This document shows positions 47,482-62,400 of a stretch of DNA of 64,000 bases, piece after piece. The notes under the pieces are model-generated. The model worked only from the letters and a program-made list of their open reading frames with translations, was not told the DNA's origin and made no database searches. Position 1 is the first letter of the stretch. Every line of letters starts with the position of its first letter. The translations under genes and the position numbers were made by a program. This stretch comes from Montifringilla adamsi. Its lineage: Eukaryota; Chordata; Aves; Passeriformes; Passeridae. Where the stretch lies: positions 2,978,794-3,042,793 of the forward strand of contig JAGGNK010008448.1 of assembly GCA_017590115.1 (NCBI GenBank), written 5' to 3'.

Positions 47482-50400
47482 TTATATTTTTTTTATCTTG
47501 CATGAATCAAAGAATTACAGTGCTATAGCAGCAATCTTTGACACTTAATGATGACCTTCCCAGCTTCTGCTACACTTGGTTCATGTTACTTCTCCCTCTT
47601 TTGTTCTTCCCTTCTTATTCTTTAGGAAACACACAATCAGAGCAACTGATTAACAACAGAATTCACGTTCAGGCTACTATAGGAGACACTCTGTAGCCTC
47701 AAATGATAAACCTTAGATGTTCTGCTGTTTCTGTCATCTTTCCTCTCTGAGGCTTTTGAACTGAGTCCACTGGAACATTATTAATTACAGTTAAACAACT
47801 ATTGTGAAGTAGGAAGCCATCCTTTATTAAAAAGCAGCAACTGTAAGAAACCCTCTTTAACCCCTTCCACTCCAAAACCCCACCAAAAGCTTTGGACAGC
47901 CTAGCAGCTCTTCCCTGTCAGCAGGTCCCAGGTGAAAATGAGTTTTTTGTAGTTGGGCGGTGAACACAGTGGTCACTGTGTTAAAAACAAAAACACACTT
48001 AAAATGCCAAGTAGTTGAAAGAGGGCCATTTTATGGGAAAATTTCCTTTTGTGCTTGCAGGGAAATAAGTAAGTATAGCAAGTGACTGTGATTAACTGTG
48101 AACTGCAGCAATCTTGGAGTGAAAGAGAATTAGTAAAGGAAAAAAAATTATCTCAAAAATCCATCTGATAGATCAGGTGTTTTACCATCAGAGCCTGCTC
48201 AAGGTCTGTGGGCAGAAAACATAGCTCTGGAAATGAGAGCACAAAGGAGTGCTGGGAGGCCAAGAATACCCCTCCTGCCTGGGGAACAGGAGAGCTGGGC
48301 AGTCCTGCTGCTCCTGGGAGTGTATCCCCCTCCTCCGGCAGCTTCAGCAGCTGCCCACCAACACCAGCCCTGCCTGGGCTGGCAGCAGGGCAGGAACTGA
48401 GCCAGCCTGGCTCTCCAGAGCTCCTGCACAGCCAAAGCAGGCAGGGCCCTACTGCTGCTGCCAGCAGCTGACTGACTGATGGCTTCGGATACACCGGGAA
48501 TTAGCTGTTTCCCTTGGATGGAGCCATCATGGTCCCTCTTTAAAAACAATTTAAAACAATGCTTCCATGTGTCTTTTATGTACAAGAGCTGTATTTCTAG
48601 AATTAAACATGGTTGTCCTGGAAACACAGCAGATAGACATTGTAATTAACTTCTAAAAGTGTTTAATACTTTTGTTGCCAATGACCCATCCAAAGAAAGA
48701 CATCTGAATGAGAAAATCGCATCCAAATGGAATTTCAATGCAAATGAGTTGTTGCATTAAGAAAAGTGTGCTAAATAGCTAATTGCTTTAAATAGATGTT
48801 TGTCTGGAAACACTGAATAGTGTATTCATTTGACAAGGATGCAAAATTACTGGAATTTCTGTGTATAAATACATATGAATATTTTATAATACTTTCATGC
48901 ACGTGACACAATCTGCATGTTGTTCAATATATCTTATTAGAATAAGGGAGCTAGGTAATGCTGGATTTTGTTTTATAAGACTGAAACACAGGAGGACTTT
49001 GCATTTTTATGGGAATTTTAAGTATGATGTCTGACCAGTTGGTTCAAGGTGGAGCTCAAATTCAACTTAATTGCAGCAGGAAAGCTAAACAGTTGCCTAA
49101 GGAGAAACGCACACATGCAAAGAACAAGCAATGACCATTCCCAGCAAACATTCCAAAAACGACTCTTCACTCAAATACTGTTTTTTTCAAGGCTACAAAC
49201 ACAACCTATCATTGGACTCCAGTTCTGCAACTCCTTTAGGATACTCTTAATACTGATGACAGTTCTGCAGGTTGCAGTCTGAACTGAAGCTCCTTCCATG
49301 CACTGAAGTGCATCCCTCTGGAATGACATGGTCCCATCACTAAAGTACTACACATCACTCTGCTCATAATCCAGACTTCCCCACATTGATACAACTAGGG
49401 ATTGGCATTGCAAACTTACTTTTTGAACTTGTTTATTATCCCACTTTCATTTTTCTTGATGTCATGCACCATCTTTTGGAGCTTCCTGTAAGATACCAAA
49501 TAAAGCCAGCATTAATTTACCAAGTGGTTGAACATTAATATAAATTAAGAAAAATATGCTCAATGTATCTTCAATAAGTAGTTTAATTGCTAAATCATTT
49601 GTGCATGAAGTTTTCCTTCCTTTTAAAGAGCTCTTTAGCATTATTTGTGTTATCCTTCCAAATACAATTAAATATGGTATAAACAATCAATTCAAGAGTA
49701 CGTGCATCAGGAAAAAATAAATCCTTGCCTAAACTAATAGTTTAGAATATTTAAATGATGCCATTTTATCTAGAACTGACTTCAAAACTCTAGAAAGGCT
49801 ATAATGATGATGTCCTCTGATTTCTGGCCATACATGGGACACTTAAATATAATGAGAATAATGGACAAATAATTCACAAGCACATCTTTAACTTCTGCTG
49901 AAAACTCAAGCTGATAATTTATAGCAAAATGATAGACTGTAACCTGTTAATTTAGAGAAATTAATTACTTATAGTTGTGAGAAACAGGTGTAGAGCAAAA
50001 TGCTCCAAAATTGCCAATAACAATATTCTACATCTCTAAGAGTAGCTTGGATTATTATCTAAACTAATGAGATACATTAAATCTGAGGTGAAAAGCTCAG
50101 AAGAACTTCTGCTTTTCTGTTGCATTTGTTGGGGTTTTTTTCTTAACAGACTCAGCTTCTGGTTCTGCTTGAAACATCAGAAATAGCCATCATCTGCAGT
50201 TTGCTGTTTCTGTGCTGTGCCCCAGCTGGCACCTGGCAGTGTCTATAAATGAAAAGTAATGAGGAATGAAAAGAATGAGAAGAGATCTAAATGGTTTAGT
50301 TCTAGTTTGGGGAGAATGGTTGTAAGTGTTTGTGTTTCTTTCAAAAAGGCTTGCCAGACTTAAATTAGGGATGGATGTCAGCATCAGTTATATTCTTTTG

Positions 50401-53400
50401 TTGTTTGTCAAAGTTAGAAATCACCAACAAAAATCTAATTGTAGCTTTTTATCTGAATATTGCTTATTGCTCATCACTGACACTAATATATTTACATTAG
50501 CAAAATTATTACTTTATTTAAAAAAAGGTGGGCTTTTTCACACCACTGGTTTTATTCTATATTGTCATTTATTTGCTAAAAAAATCTTCACACATGCATG
50601 CAAATAAGATTCAACACAAAATCGATAAGTACCTCAATTAGTTTGCTTTTCATTTGATCACATTTAGGTGAATTGATGAGAGCATCATGGATGTTCCATG
50701 AGTCTTGAATAAGGCTATAGTTTAAAATATAAATTTATTACATATTTCTATTTAAAAAGGTGCATTTAAATTAGTAAATCACATGCACAGGTGCTATTAT
50801 GATATTTTTTTCCAAGCAGATGGACTGACATGAAAACATTCCCATTTTTTGCCAAGTCAAATTTATTAAAAATCCGTGTCTCTTATTCCGTATTCTTTTT
50901 ATGGAGGCATTTAGATGTCTAATTACAACTTTGATAAATTAGAGAGGACCTAATATGCATTAGTGTGAATTTTTTCAGCTTTTCAAGTTACATAGGTCTT
51001 GTAGGAGTTGTTAAAATCCTTGTTTGCTGCCCCTGGAGACTTTATCATGTCTGAAGCCTGTGAGAGTAAGCAGATAACCAGTGCAATAAGTGGGGCATTT
51101 GGAAGAGCCACCTGGAGTCCCGCATCTCTCATTCAGGCTCTTACAGGGAGTGTAGGAAGCCATCAAGCACAGCTGATCTCCTGTTTGAATGAACTACAAA
51201 AACCACTCCGTTCAGTTAGCTGGAAGTTGAAATTTCTTGAAGTGCCAGGCCACATAAAAGGCAACAACTGAAAAGTTTTAGGAAGAGCTGTCCATCTGAT
51301 TTATGATCTTAGAGAAACAGAAGAAAAGATGAGAGGCAGATAGAAAAGTCTACGGCAAGAGGATTCTCCAAATCTTCAAGCACTCAATCCCAGGCCCAAA
51401 GGCCATTCCAGAGTGATGAGGAAAGTGAAGCACAGAAGGGCATTTATATACCTAAAGTTTTGACTGAATCTACATATCTGACTAGTACTAAAATACTTGT
51501 GGTATGGCTCTCAAATACTTGAGATTGCACTCCAAGAAAAGGGGTTTGTTGAGAGAGGACCTCACCAGAGCAGGAGCCCAGAGAGCACCCAGGAAATGGA
51601 GGCTCCCATGGCCCAGTGCAGGCAGCCCTTGTGTCAGGTACAGAACTACAACCTTCTCCTTCACAACACCTCTGAGTCAGGACCTCATCACCAACTAATG
51701 TTTATTCTCTAGTGCTCTCTTGGGATGAGCAGAAATACTCAAGGACCTCCATCAGCTAGTACTGTAAATAAAAACAATGAGTAATGCTCGTCTTACTTTG
51801 CATTGCATATAATTAAAGATAATCAAGAGGTAAAACTTAAAGTTGCTTCTTTAACTACAAGCTCCAACTCTTCATTAAACCTGCTTGGGATCTTTTTATG
51901 CAAAATCAGGTTTGCAGTCTGTGTTACTGCTAACCTTTGAAAACACATTTCGGCAATAGATATTCTGAGATCCATTTTAATTGTAACCTGCAGAGACTGG
52001 ATGGGACCCTTTGATTAGGATCTCGTGGCACACAATAGATTTTCAAAGTTCTGCAGATAGTAAGTTTGGAAGTCTTGGCTGTAGGTGCTTCTAAAAAGTT
52101 CTAGGTTTCTTACAAGTACATTAGAAATTCTACATGTTGAAAGGAATAAGAAAAAAAGACAGAAACCTAAACCAAAACACTTTTTAGCCCTGTGTTGCTA
52201 TTTTTGTAGCTAAAAACTCCAGTAATTCAGAATTATCAGATCTATTGACAAAGGGGTCTGTAGCTGTGAAAAGAACTTGAAGGAAGGTGGAAAGTTTTCC
52301 CATTGTATATATCATACATCCTGAAAGAAGGATTTGTTGTGTGACAAAACACCTTGCTGCACTCAAGGACTGGCAGAGCTGCCTCAAGATAAAACAAATA
52401 AAACAAACCCACCCTCTCTTTGATCTGGTCACAGCTCAGCTTATGAGGAATATGTGATGATGAAGGGAGGATGGTGGGTAGACCTGGCCCGTGACACATC
52501 CCCACCTTCAAACATCAACCTGGAAGCCTTTGGCTCTTTTGCATGCACACTATCCTACAAAAGCTTTCTAAAGGTAAAATAGGTTTTAAAGAGAAAAATG
52601 AAGAATAAAGTGTGTGACAAGTTTTCAAATCAGATGTGAGATGAGGTACAGAGTCCCTAGACTTGAGAAAGAGAAGTCTGTCTTATATGTGTAATATGGA
52701 ATTCTCCCACCATTTAGACTAGTTTTTGAGAAATTGTATTTTTATAGGTATTATAAATCAGTAATTGCTTTATAAGCAATATTGATTCATTCAACATTAA
52801 GGGGCCTGTATGTTCCTTCCCCTCCTCCTCACAAGTTAGGTCTTGAACTGATGAAGCTGAATTGGTTTTAAAATAGTAAAAATAATTTAAAAAATAAATA
52901 CACTGCAAATCAGACAATTTGCATGCCAATTGCATGTTCTTATACCTTTTTGGGTATATCTGTTTCTCACTGACAGGACAGCCTGTAGTTCTGTGCCTAG
53001 AAAGTCACATTTTCTGAAGATTACAACATCCATTCACTTTACATAAGACTGTGGGTAGGTGTAGCACTCACTTTTGGCTTAAGAAAGGCGGATCACATTA
53101 AAACAAAAAAATGTTTTTCAGAGTTTTTGTTTGTTTGTTTGGGTTCTTTTTCAGGAAAATTTAAATACTTGGCATTAGAAACCTAGAATGGGATTTAGTA
53201 AGTGCAAATTTTAGACTTAAAACAAAAAAATCTCCAAAAACACCCACTTGCCTCAGCTGTAAGTTTTTACAGGAAAGAACCACAAAACAGAAAGCAAGGA
53301 AAATTATAACGAAATTTGGAGAATAAAAGCTAAGCTATTAGAAAGTACAAACCAAAACTCAAAGAGCAGAAAACTAAAAATTATTACAGCTACTTCTGTT

Positions 53401-56400
53401 AATTAACCCCCCCCCCCCATTAGAATATGAAACTAAAGAAAGAACAGCATGTCCAGACTCCTCCTTTATGGCTTCTCACAGCACAATTATTCCACCACCT
53501 TTTCCCCAGCTGATCTCTGTTTTGTGTTTCCATTATCCTTCAGTTTTATAAATAGCTATGCAAGTGACCAAATTAAGAAAGTTATTGTTTCTGGAGAAAT
53601 AGAAGACTCCTGCTTCCTTTTGGGGGGAGAATCTGCTTACCTAGAAGGCGATTTGTAAAACTACCACTTGAGATTTTGAAAAGCATGTAGCTCTTATGTT
53701 GAAATATCTTCTCAAACTGCGTTAATAAACTAGAAAAGGACCACCTTTCCTATGCCAGGCTTCCATGAAATTAATGCTCCTGCCATGGTCTTTGTGGAAG
53801 AACATGGATTTTGGTGAACTGGGCGTCTTCCTAAGATGTATTTTCATATTACTTGTCAGTTTTGTGCCTCAAAGACAATGCAATTAAATGTTATAAAACA
53901 AACTCTGCCCCCTTCACTTCTAATTCCTCAGTAGAAAGCAAAAAGAAATACCAATTACAGAAAGCATCTAATTCCTCATTAGACCTCCTTCAGGTGCTTC
54001 AGATCCCCACATGCACACAACCTTATATTCTACCTGGAAAAGCAAGAGTGGGAGTCCTTTGCAAGGAAAAGCCACCTGGGCACAGCTGGTGTTTTCTACG
54101 GCTGTGATATGTGTAAAACACATAAAAATGTCTAAGAGAGACAGCTGAATCCTTGAGGTGCAGTCAGAAAAACCACTTCAGTAGCTACTGGTCCAAGGTA
54201 GGGCCTTACAGCCCCTCATCCACTCTGGGGTTTTATCCACCCCCTGCAATGGCTTTCTTGGTGGGAGAAGAGGAAGTTTGGAACTGGAGGTGGTAACCTG
54301 TGGCACCAAACCATCCATTCAAGGCACTGAGCCTTTGATCTCTATCTGTAAAGCTATCTCAAAGCTGACAAGAAAAGTTCAAAGAGGTTTACTTATTGGG
54401 AGAAGTCAATTACAGCTACCTATCTGAGAGGAAGAAGGAACAAGGAATTGTTCTCACCCGTGTTTGGGAGATGCACAAGGGGAAATGACAATAGTTTATA
54501 TTCATTTTGACAAGAGTGTTGATTTTTTCAAGTCTCAGAAACAGCCTGTTCTGCTCACTTTTGAATCATCCACTATTTTCCCTAAAGGCAAACCTTGTAG
54601 TTAGAGCAGGTGTGTGTTTACATGGTACACACAGAGGCACAGAAAGCTAAATATTGATTACATTTTTCATCTTCATTTGTCCTCTATGCAATCTTTACAA
54701 AAAAGCTGTCAGTTCTCCTTGTACTGGTAAGTACTAATATTCACTGAGTTAATAAAAAATATAGCATGCAAAGGGATAATACATTCTTGACAGAAATCAT
54801 GCCTAACCTGAAAGTAAACGGTGTAAGTACTTTGGGGTGATTGGGAGTTCTGCATATTGAAAGAACCCATTCTAGGTTTCCAATGCTAAGCACTTGAATT
54901 GGCCTGGAAACAAACAAAACCTCCGAGGTTTGGACACCTCTTCCCTCTTATGCAGATTGCTCTCCCCTTTATCCCAACTGATTAACAGTGACACAGTAGG
55001 GAATACAGAAAATAATGAGGTATTACAATATATAAGTGACTATTACATGCCACTTCTTGACATAAAAAGGTAAACTATGTTTTCTGTTCTGTAACTGACC
55101 TGCTCTGTTTTGAGCCTTTTTTTTGGTTTGCTGATCTTTTTTGGACCAGCTCTCTGGATGTAAGTTAATGAATTAAAAAACAAAACAAAACAGAAAAAAA
55201 AAAACCCCAACACCCACACAGAAACCACATTCACAAGACTTACTCCACTTTTCTGGAAGGTTTTCAAGCAGCAGGAGGAAGTTCAACCTATTAAGCTACT
55301 CTAAAATACAGTTCCAGTTAAAACTAAGCGAGTGCTGTACCTCCCTGACTCCCTGAAGGATTAGTACCCTACAGCCTGGTCACTGAAGGAGAACAAGGGC
55401 AGAAATTTACAAGACTTAAGTGGCTTTTATATTTCAACAAGAGAGGAAGCAGAAAGGCATTGTAGGGAAATAAAGACAGGATCTGGTATGGACCCAGAAT
55501 ATTCCCACTGACAAACACTGCTGAACTTGGGCTGAAAGTGTTGCTCAAGCTACAGAAGCATTATACCCATCATAGATGTGGGGTGGCACTGACAGGGACC
55601 TAATGGAGGCTGCTCATGGATCAGTTTTGTTTGTTTTGTTCTGCAGCCAATCAAATTTTGTTAAAACTCTGGAGAAATTCTCTGGCTGGTCCCTATGTCA
55701 CTTTAATGGAGCTCACGTGAGCTGCCACTGAAAGGGGAAATTCCGCTCCTCTCTGCCCTCGGTGCTTCCCCAGCTATGATGAATCATGGGAATTCCAGCT
55801 GGGAAACTAACTTCTTTTTTCTTTTGCCAATTTAGATATCAGCAGGATCAGCCCCAGCTCTGCCATGTGGTCACTGGAACCCAAGTGCCAGTGAGAGGGC
55901 AGAGAGGGGCAGGGCGAGCAGAGGCCTTGGGAGGCTGGAAGAAAGGGACCTGCTCTTATGGCAGCAGCTCAGCCCTATGCCAAATTCAGCTGGCCATGTA
56001 GCTACAGCTTCAGTAGCACTTTGCTGCCTCTGTGCATCTTGCAGAGATGCCTACAGCATCCATATTTTAAGATAGGAAGGAAACATTAAGACACATGGTA
56101 TAGCCTCTTCTATAAATAGCTTATTTCACCCGGTTTCCCCTTGAATTAAGCCTGAAAAACATATACTCATGTTTTTCATATTATTGCCTCATAATACATA
56201 TGAGTACATTATGTACTCATTATAATTTACATTTCACATTTACATATAAAATACATGATTTCAATTATTTTTAAAGTATTTACTGTGCAATAATTTATGT
56301 TGAGGTCATAAACTTGTAGCATTGCACATCAGGCTTTGCTTATGTCAGGAAAATAGACTTGTTCAAAATGTATATACCAACCAATTAGGATAAAGATGCT

Positions 56401-59400
56401 AATAGAATTTTCAAGCTTCTGTTACTCTTCAGTAATTTATTACAGCTGGCACAGACCAGACATATTTACATTGCATCCTCTTACAATTTACCAAAAATCT
56501 AAGATGATACCCTAGAGCCAAATGGGAAAGTACTGTCCCTTTTACCCACTGCTTTCCATCAGTTTTTCAATTCTCTTGTCTGCTGAGCATATAAACTAAT
56601 ATGGTTTTCCAGTGGGGCTTTTTTGTAATGATTTATGATTGTCGTATTTGCCTTCCAAAAGCAAAGCATCTATCACATTTTAATGTCCTGTGCAGTATGT
56701 AGATTTTGAATGATTCTGTAAAACACAAAACTGTTTTGTTCTGCAATCAACATATCACTGGATACCTGCAATATCATATTATGATTCAATATCTAGCACT
56801 CTACACAGCTGTGTGGGGTACATTTATAAACAAATGGTAAAAAAGAGTTTTGTCATGTTTGCTGGAATGCTGTTTTTTTCCCATGGGCATGAAAATTAAT
56901 TTATTGGGTTATTTGCTTGGCTCTTAATAAATAATTATTTTACTAAAAAAAAACCAAAAAAACCCTATGTCATTAGATCAAATCTAAATTACTCACTTCT
57001 GCTGAGTAACTGACAACTGGAGGCCAAGGACGGTGCCACTTGTCATTGCTATGGTTAACAAATGCTCCTGCTCTGGACAGTTATTTTGGCAGAACTACAG
57101 TGTCACTACAAGGCCTTATTTTATTTGGAACAGTGTGCATATGAAGCAGTGGCAGAATAAGCAGCGCCAATGATTTAATAATTTTGCCAGCACAAGTAGA
57201 ATGCAGCTATAGGTACTACATAAGCATAGCTGACCTTGTGAAGAGATTACACCCTTACACTGCTGTCTACCTGCAGAGATTAAAGCAGGGCATCTCTTGA
57301 TAGTTTTCAATATTCTACTGCATAATTTTTCCCACATTGCCATATTTTTGTTTTAAACACACATAGATCACAGTCACACTTAAACATACTTTTCTATAAA
57401 CAGCATTATAGGCAGGAAATTCTGTGTGAGAATAAATCCTATGTGGTGGTTTAATTTGGGTTTTTTCCCCCCTTCAGTCTGTGGGTGGGTGCTTTTTTTT
57501 TTTTAAAATAAAAATTAGCATGTTTCAGGTTTGGTTGTTTTGGTTGGCTGGTTGTTCTTTTAGCCGGGGGATTAGTACAGGTTGGATGACATAGCTGGAA
57601 AGAATAAAAGAAGCTTTAGAGGGATTGGTAGAATGAAGTGGTTGTACAGAGAGAACGGAATAAAGGACAAATACAGATGGGATGGAGGCTGTGCTGTGCT
57701 GAAGCAAGGTCGGAAGGAGAAGCAAGAGGATTTGACTGGAGAAGTCACGCTGAGTGAAAGAATGGATTTTTGCAGTGGTATTTGGGGAAGTTTGCATTTC
57801 CTATCTCATTTCATTCCAAAGCCCAGAGATGAGAAAGAATTTATGAACTGTTTAAGCTGACATAAAACTAGAGGAAATAGAGATTATAAAACTTTATCTT
57901 TTAATCAAAATCCTGGGCTTTGTATGGCAAACAGGACCTAACAATCCTACAGAAAAAACTTCTGTTTGTGCTCATCAGCATGGCAAATGCAGCTGGTAAC
58001 CTCCTTTCCCTGTGCAAGTGAAACTCAGCTTTGAAGACTGGAAATCACTGAAGTGGGATTTCATGTGACCTTATGTTAGCCTACATTTTGCTGGGCTAAA
58101 GCAAGGGTGTGCCACAAAAGCTGCTGTCCCCACACAGTGGCACTGTGCAGTGGGAAGTTGTCAGGAGACACTGGAAGCTGAGACAGGAGGTGGCTGTGGG
58201 TGGCAATGGGTGCTGAACACCAGAAGACCTTCCCAGCTGTTATTTCCTTAGGGCAGATTAGACTTTTGCTAGAAAGAGGAGATCACCAGAGCAGGTGGAA
58301 GAGCAGAAGTGAGGCTGAGAGAATTGGGATTGTTCAGCGTGGGGTGATCTTACTGCAGCCTTTTAGTAACTGCAGGGGGTCTGTAAGAAAGCTGGAGAGG
58401 AGTTGACTACAGGGGTATGCTGTAAAAGGACAAGGGGGAATGGCATCAAAGAGAGCAGTTTGGATATTAGGAAGAAATTGTTTACTGTGAAGGTGGTGAG
58501 GCACTGGAACAGGTTGGCTTGAGAACTTGTGGCTGTCCCATCCCTGGAAGCGCTCAAGGCCAGGCTGGATGGGGCTTTGAGCAACCTGATCTAGTGGAAG
58601 GTTTCCCTGCCCATGGCAGGGATGGGAAATGCTACCATTTGCATAGCCTTTCCTCTGGACTCTATGTAACTAATGAGAGGTTGAAATAATGTTGAAGTTG
58701 CATGTGGGCTTTGATGCCTAATTCTGTCTTGGGGAACATTCCATAGGTTACTTTGAAACTCCAGTTAATTTCTTGCTGGAGTTTATTTTTGTTCTTTTGA
58801 CCTGTTCAAGTTCATTGAGGCAATTAACTAAGTTAAAATTTGCCTTGAAAAAACAGATTAAGTTTCTAAGACTGTTTGCTACCACTAGGAGGAATGAGTA
58901 GAATTACTATAATGAAATATTTTCTTACAGCACAAAACTCATATTCAGATATTCCCCAAACATTTTCTCCAAAAGTAAATGCTCCCTATGGTAAAGCATC
59001 CTATACATAGGATGAAATTTGAGATAACAAATAAAATTTCAATCCCAAATGAATTATTTTTTTTTCTACTATACACTTTCAAGAAGACACATTGCCAGAA
59101 GATCCTCTGTTAAAGAAAAAGGCCTAGCAGTTACAGCCAAGCTACCAGTAGAAAATTAGTGAAGACTATAAACACCTCCAGGTTTGACAGAAAACAGACA
59201 TTCAGGCCTTAAGGAAACCCCTCTTGATTTTCATAGAATTAGGATTTAAACCCTTCTGTTTAACAACGGGAACTAATACAAAATCCTGCAAAAATACCCA
59301 GACACACTTGTTCAACCTGTGAAAAGTAAATTGCCAGTTTATTTCCACTTCCTTTTAAATGGGCATTATGCTTGGAGATAGGGATTTTAAGCCTTTGTTT

Positions 59401-62400
59401 TTGCTGGGGGCAGAGACGGACTGCTGCAAATGAATGAAGTCATGTGAAATTCACATGAAACTGTGCTTTTGCAAAAGGCTGTTTGCAATCTGGAACTTGC
59501 CGGCTGCATGACCTTAGGCGAGTGAAAGCATGTGGCACACTTTGGTTTGTGCCATGGTTTGCCCATCACCACAGTGGTGATGATGCCTTCAAAAAGACTT
59601 TGTGCTACACAGCAAAGCCAGCTGTGGGCAGAGGGTCACCATTAAGGTTTGTGGTCATAATTAAAAATTGCAGCAAGTCTGAAGAGATGCTGCGACACAG
59701 TCACATATAGTAGCTAGAAATTATTTAAATACCAGGAATCATAGGCTGATAGTCTAGGGAAGTTAAACCACAAAAGAGTTTGCAAGGTTAGAGCAGACTT
59801 TTCTTTTGAGCTGCTAACTTCCCATTACCCATGCTGCCTACTGTCCCTGATCATGAGCGCATCTATTTTTGTATGTTTGCAGCCAATTTTTTTTCCCTGA
59901 AGTTCAGTCTGAAATCCAGGCACACTAAAGCCTGCCATGGCAGTATGGCTATTGCTCATGTATTCCACTCCACTCTTTGGGAAACAATTCTAAGTACGAA
60001 ATTACTTCCATGCACTACAGATTAGTTTATCTCACAATAAATAACCAAGCCTTTGAATTAACTTTTCCTGACTATAAGGAAGCAGTTAGAACACACAATG
60101 TACTCTGAGGGAATATTTGTATAATACTGTGCATGTTTTATAAGAAACACTATATAGAAATTAATACTGGAATTCCATGAAGTTTCAGCATTCCTGTCCA
60201 ACAATTACCGAAGTTAGTTGAGTGGCTTAACTGCAAACAACGTACATACCACAACATGTTAGGCAGACAGGCATATAAGAACATTTATAGTTCTTATTTT
60301 TGCAATAAACTCAACAAATGGAACATATTAAGAATTCAGATTTGACGTAAGATTTGTTAATGCAACAAAAAGCTAGGTCTGGTAGGCTCAACTATACCCA
60401 TGGAGAATAGCTGAGCTCAGCAAAACCACATAATATCTAGTTTTTCAGGTCTATACTTAAAAAAATCAAAAGATCCTCTCTCAGACTCAACAGTAGTGCT
60501 TTTTTAACTTTTGCTGCTACAAAGCAGAAATTTTAAGAAAGTTGTCTTTAAAAATGCAAACTATAATCACATAAATTGAAACTACGTTTGGCAGGAACGT
60601 TTCTTGGCATTGCATCTTAGCGTATGAATAAAAGTACATTTTTGACATAACCATTTAGATCATGCAACATTCAGTACAAACTCTGAACCACCTATGTGTG
60701 CTCCATGCAGACAGGTGTGGAATTAGGAAGTCAACTGCAACATCAACAGTCACAGAGTACAAGGGGGTATCCAGTGTTTCAAAGATGGAGAAAAAGGCTG
60801 CCACCACATTATGCTGATTTCTTCCTGTATTTGCATAGCTCTCTTAAATTTATCCTGTGAATATCTACTCATGGAAAGCTTTGCCTTCAGATTTTAAAAT
60901 TCTGATACCATAGTAAGATTTTGTAGCCACATATCCAGGTTTCTAAGAAGTATTTCAACATGCTCAAGTCGAAGCACGCGTGTCCACTGCGTGTGGTGAG
61001 AATGCTCACATGCTTCAGAAACGGGTGCTCCTTCTTTCCCTGCACAAATAGGCTGAATTAGCCATGAGGAGGACAGAAAAAGTAACTTGCAATAGTTCAG
61101 GTTAATACAGGAAAGCAGAGCTACTTCTTTCTCTTCCCTATTTGACAGCAATATTAAAACCTCAGACGAGATGCAGAGTGTCATCTACATGAAGGTGCAG
61201 CAGAGAGGTGCTGTCTTTCGGGTTTAGGGCTTTTGAATCAGTTCACCAAAAAGCTGTGGGCCATTATTCCCCTCACACACAGACCCACTTTAGATACTTG
61301 AAGGTAATCCTGCTTTAATTGTTTGCAGAAGTGCAGAAGGAGAATCCCAGCTACAATTTTATGACAGCAGAGGGTGTGTACTTTATTTTTTTATGTACCA
61401 GTAATGGATGGAATCAAGCTTTCCATCTTGTTTCTCAACTTGTTATTTAAAGATAGTTTTTAGAAAGTTTAGACCTACACTGAGCTCTGACACCCATTTA
61501 AACCAGTTCAGACTACTTAAGGTGGTAAATTGCAGACACTGAGGAAATTCCCTGCGTTCTTCCTCCTGTCCATTGAGCCTTCCACAGAGCTCTTGCCCAG
61601 GCTTGGGATGCAGCCTGCTTGGCTTTCATTAGCTGTGCCTGGCTGAGGAGCATAAGTGTCACAGAGGCTCTGCAAGCACACACCCCCGAACAACAATGCC
61701 ACAGTATGGAGAGAGTAGGCGTCAATAAACTACATTCCATCAAAATCAGCTTTACAAGGGATTATTCCAGTTTGCATGAAGGTTTCTGGAGAGAGGGAGA
61801 GAGACTTGAGAAGGGCTTATAAGTTAGTATTGAGTGCTTAAGTATGACTTATTTTAGGAAAAAATATTTTTCAGCATTTCAATCTTATTTTTTCAGAGGA
61901 GGAAAAGAATTCCATGTTACCTTAATCTGAAACAGAACTTCTTTTAACTATTCAGAAATACAAAAACTCATGATGAAAGAGCCTCGAGGTACCAACTGTA
62001 GCAGCACATGAATCGAGACACACTAAAAATACTTCAGTAATGGTCAGCTTCTGCTTTTTTCCTCTCAAACCCTGTATTTAACATTGTTCTCCTTCACTTA
62101 GGAACATTTCCCGTTTTCCAGTTCCCTCTATTCCACCAGTTCTTTCGAAGATTAGGAAAAATTACAAAACTTAACTGCAAAAGCCATCTTCACAAGACAT
62201 TAAAGCATTAAGCAATTAATTAAGTTTTTCTAATTTGCATAAGACTCATGCATCATAAAGAGTCACACACTATTTCCTTACAGCTTTGAAAATAGACACT
62301 TTGAAAAGATCCTTTTTTGCGCTGCAGGTGAAGCCGACACATATTTTGCTTTGAAATCTGCGTTATCCACTCCAGACCCGTGTTTACCTCCCGCACTTCC

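Larger units (their letters stand above)
42097..49419 (-). other. BLNK: BLNK intron 2 (7.3 kb)
   Basis: Contains an alternating CA/TG palindrome near 42,774-42,797, a 16-bp tandem duplication (43786-43817), a TA-rich microsatellite (about 47,452-47,490) and a GC-rich patch (about 48,190-48,480). No coding exon that fits the BLNK phases was needed or found. Confidence 0.85.
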
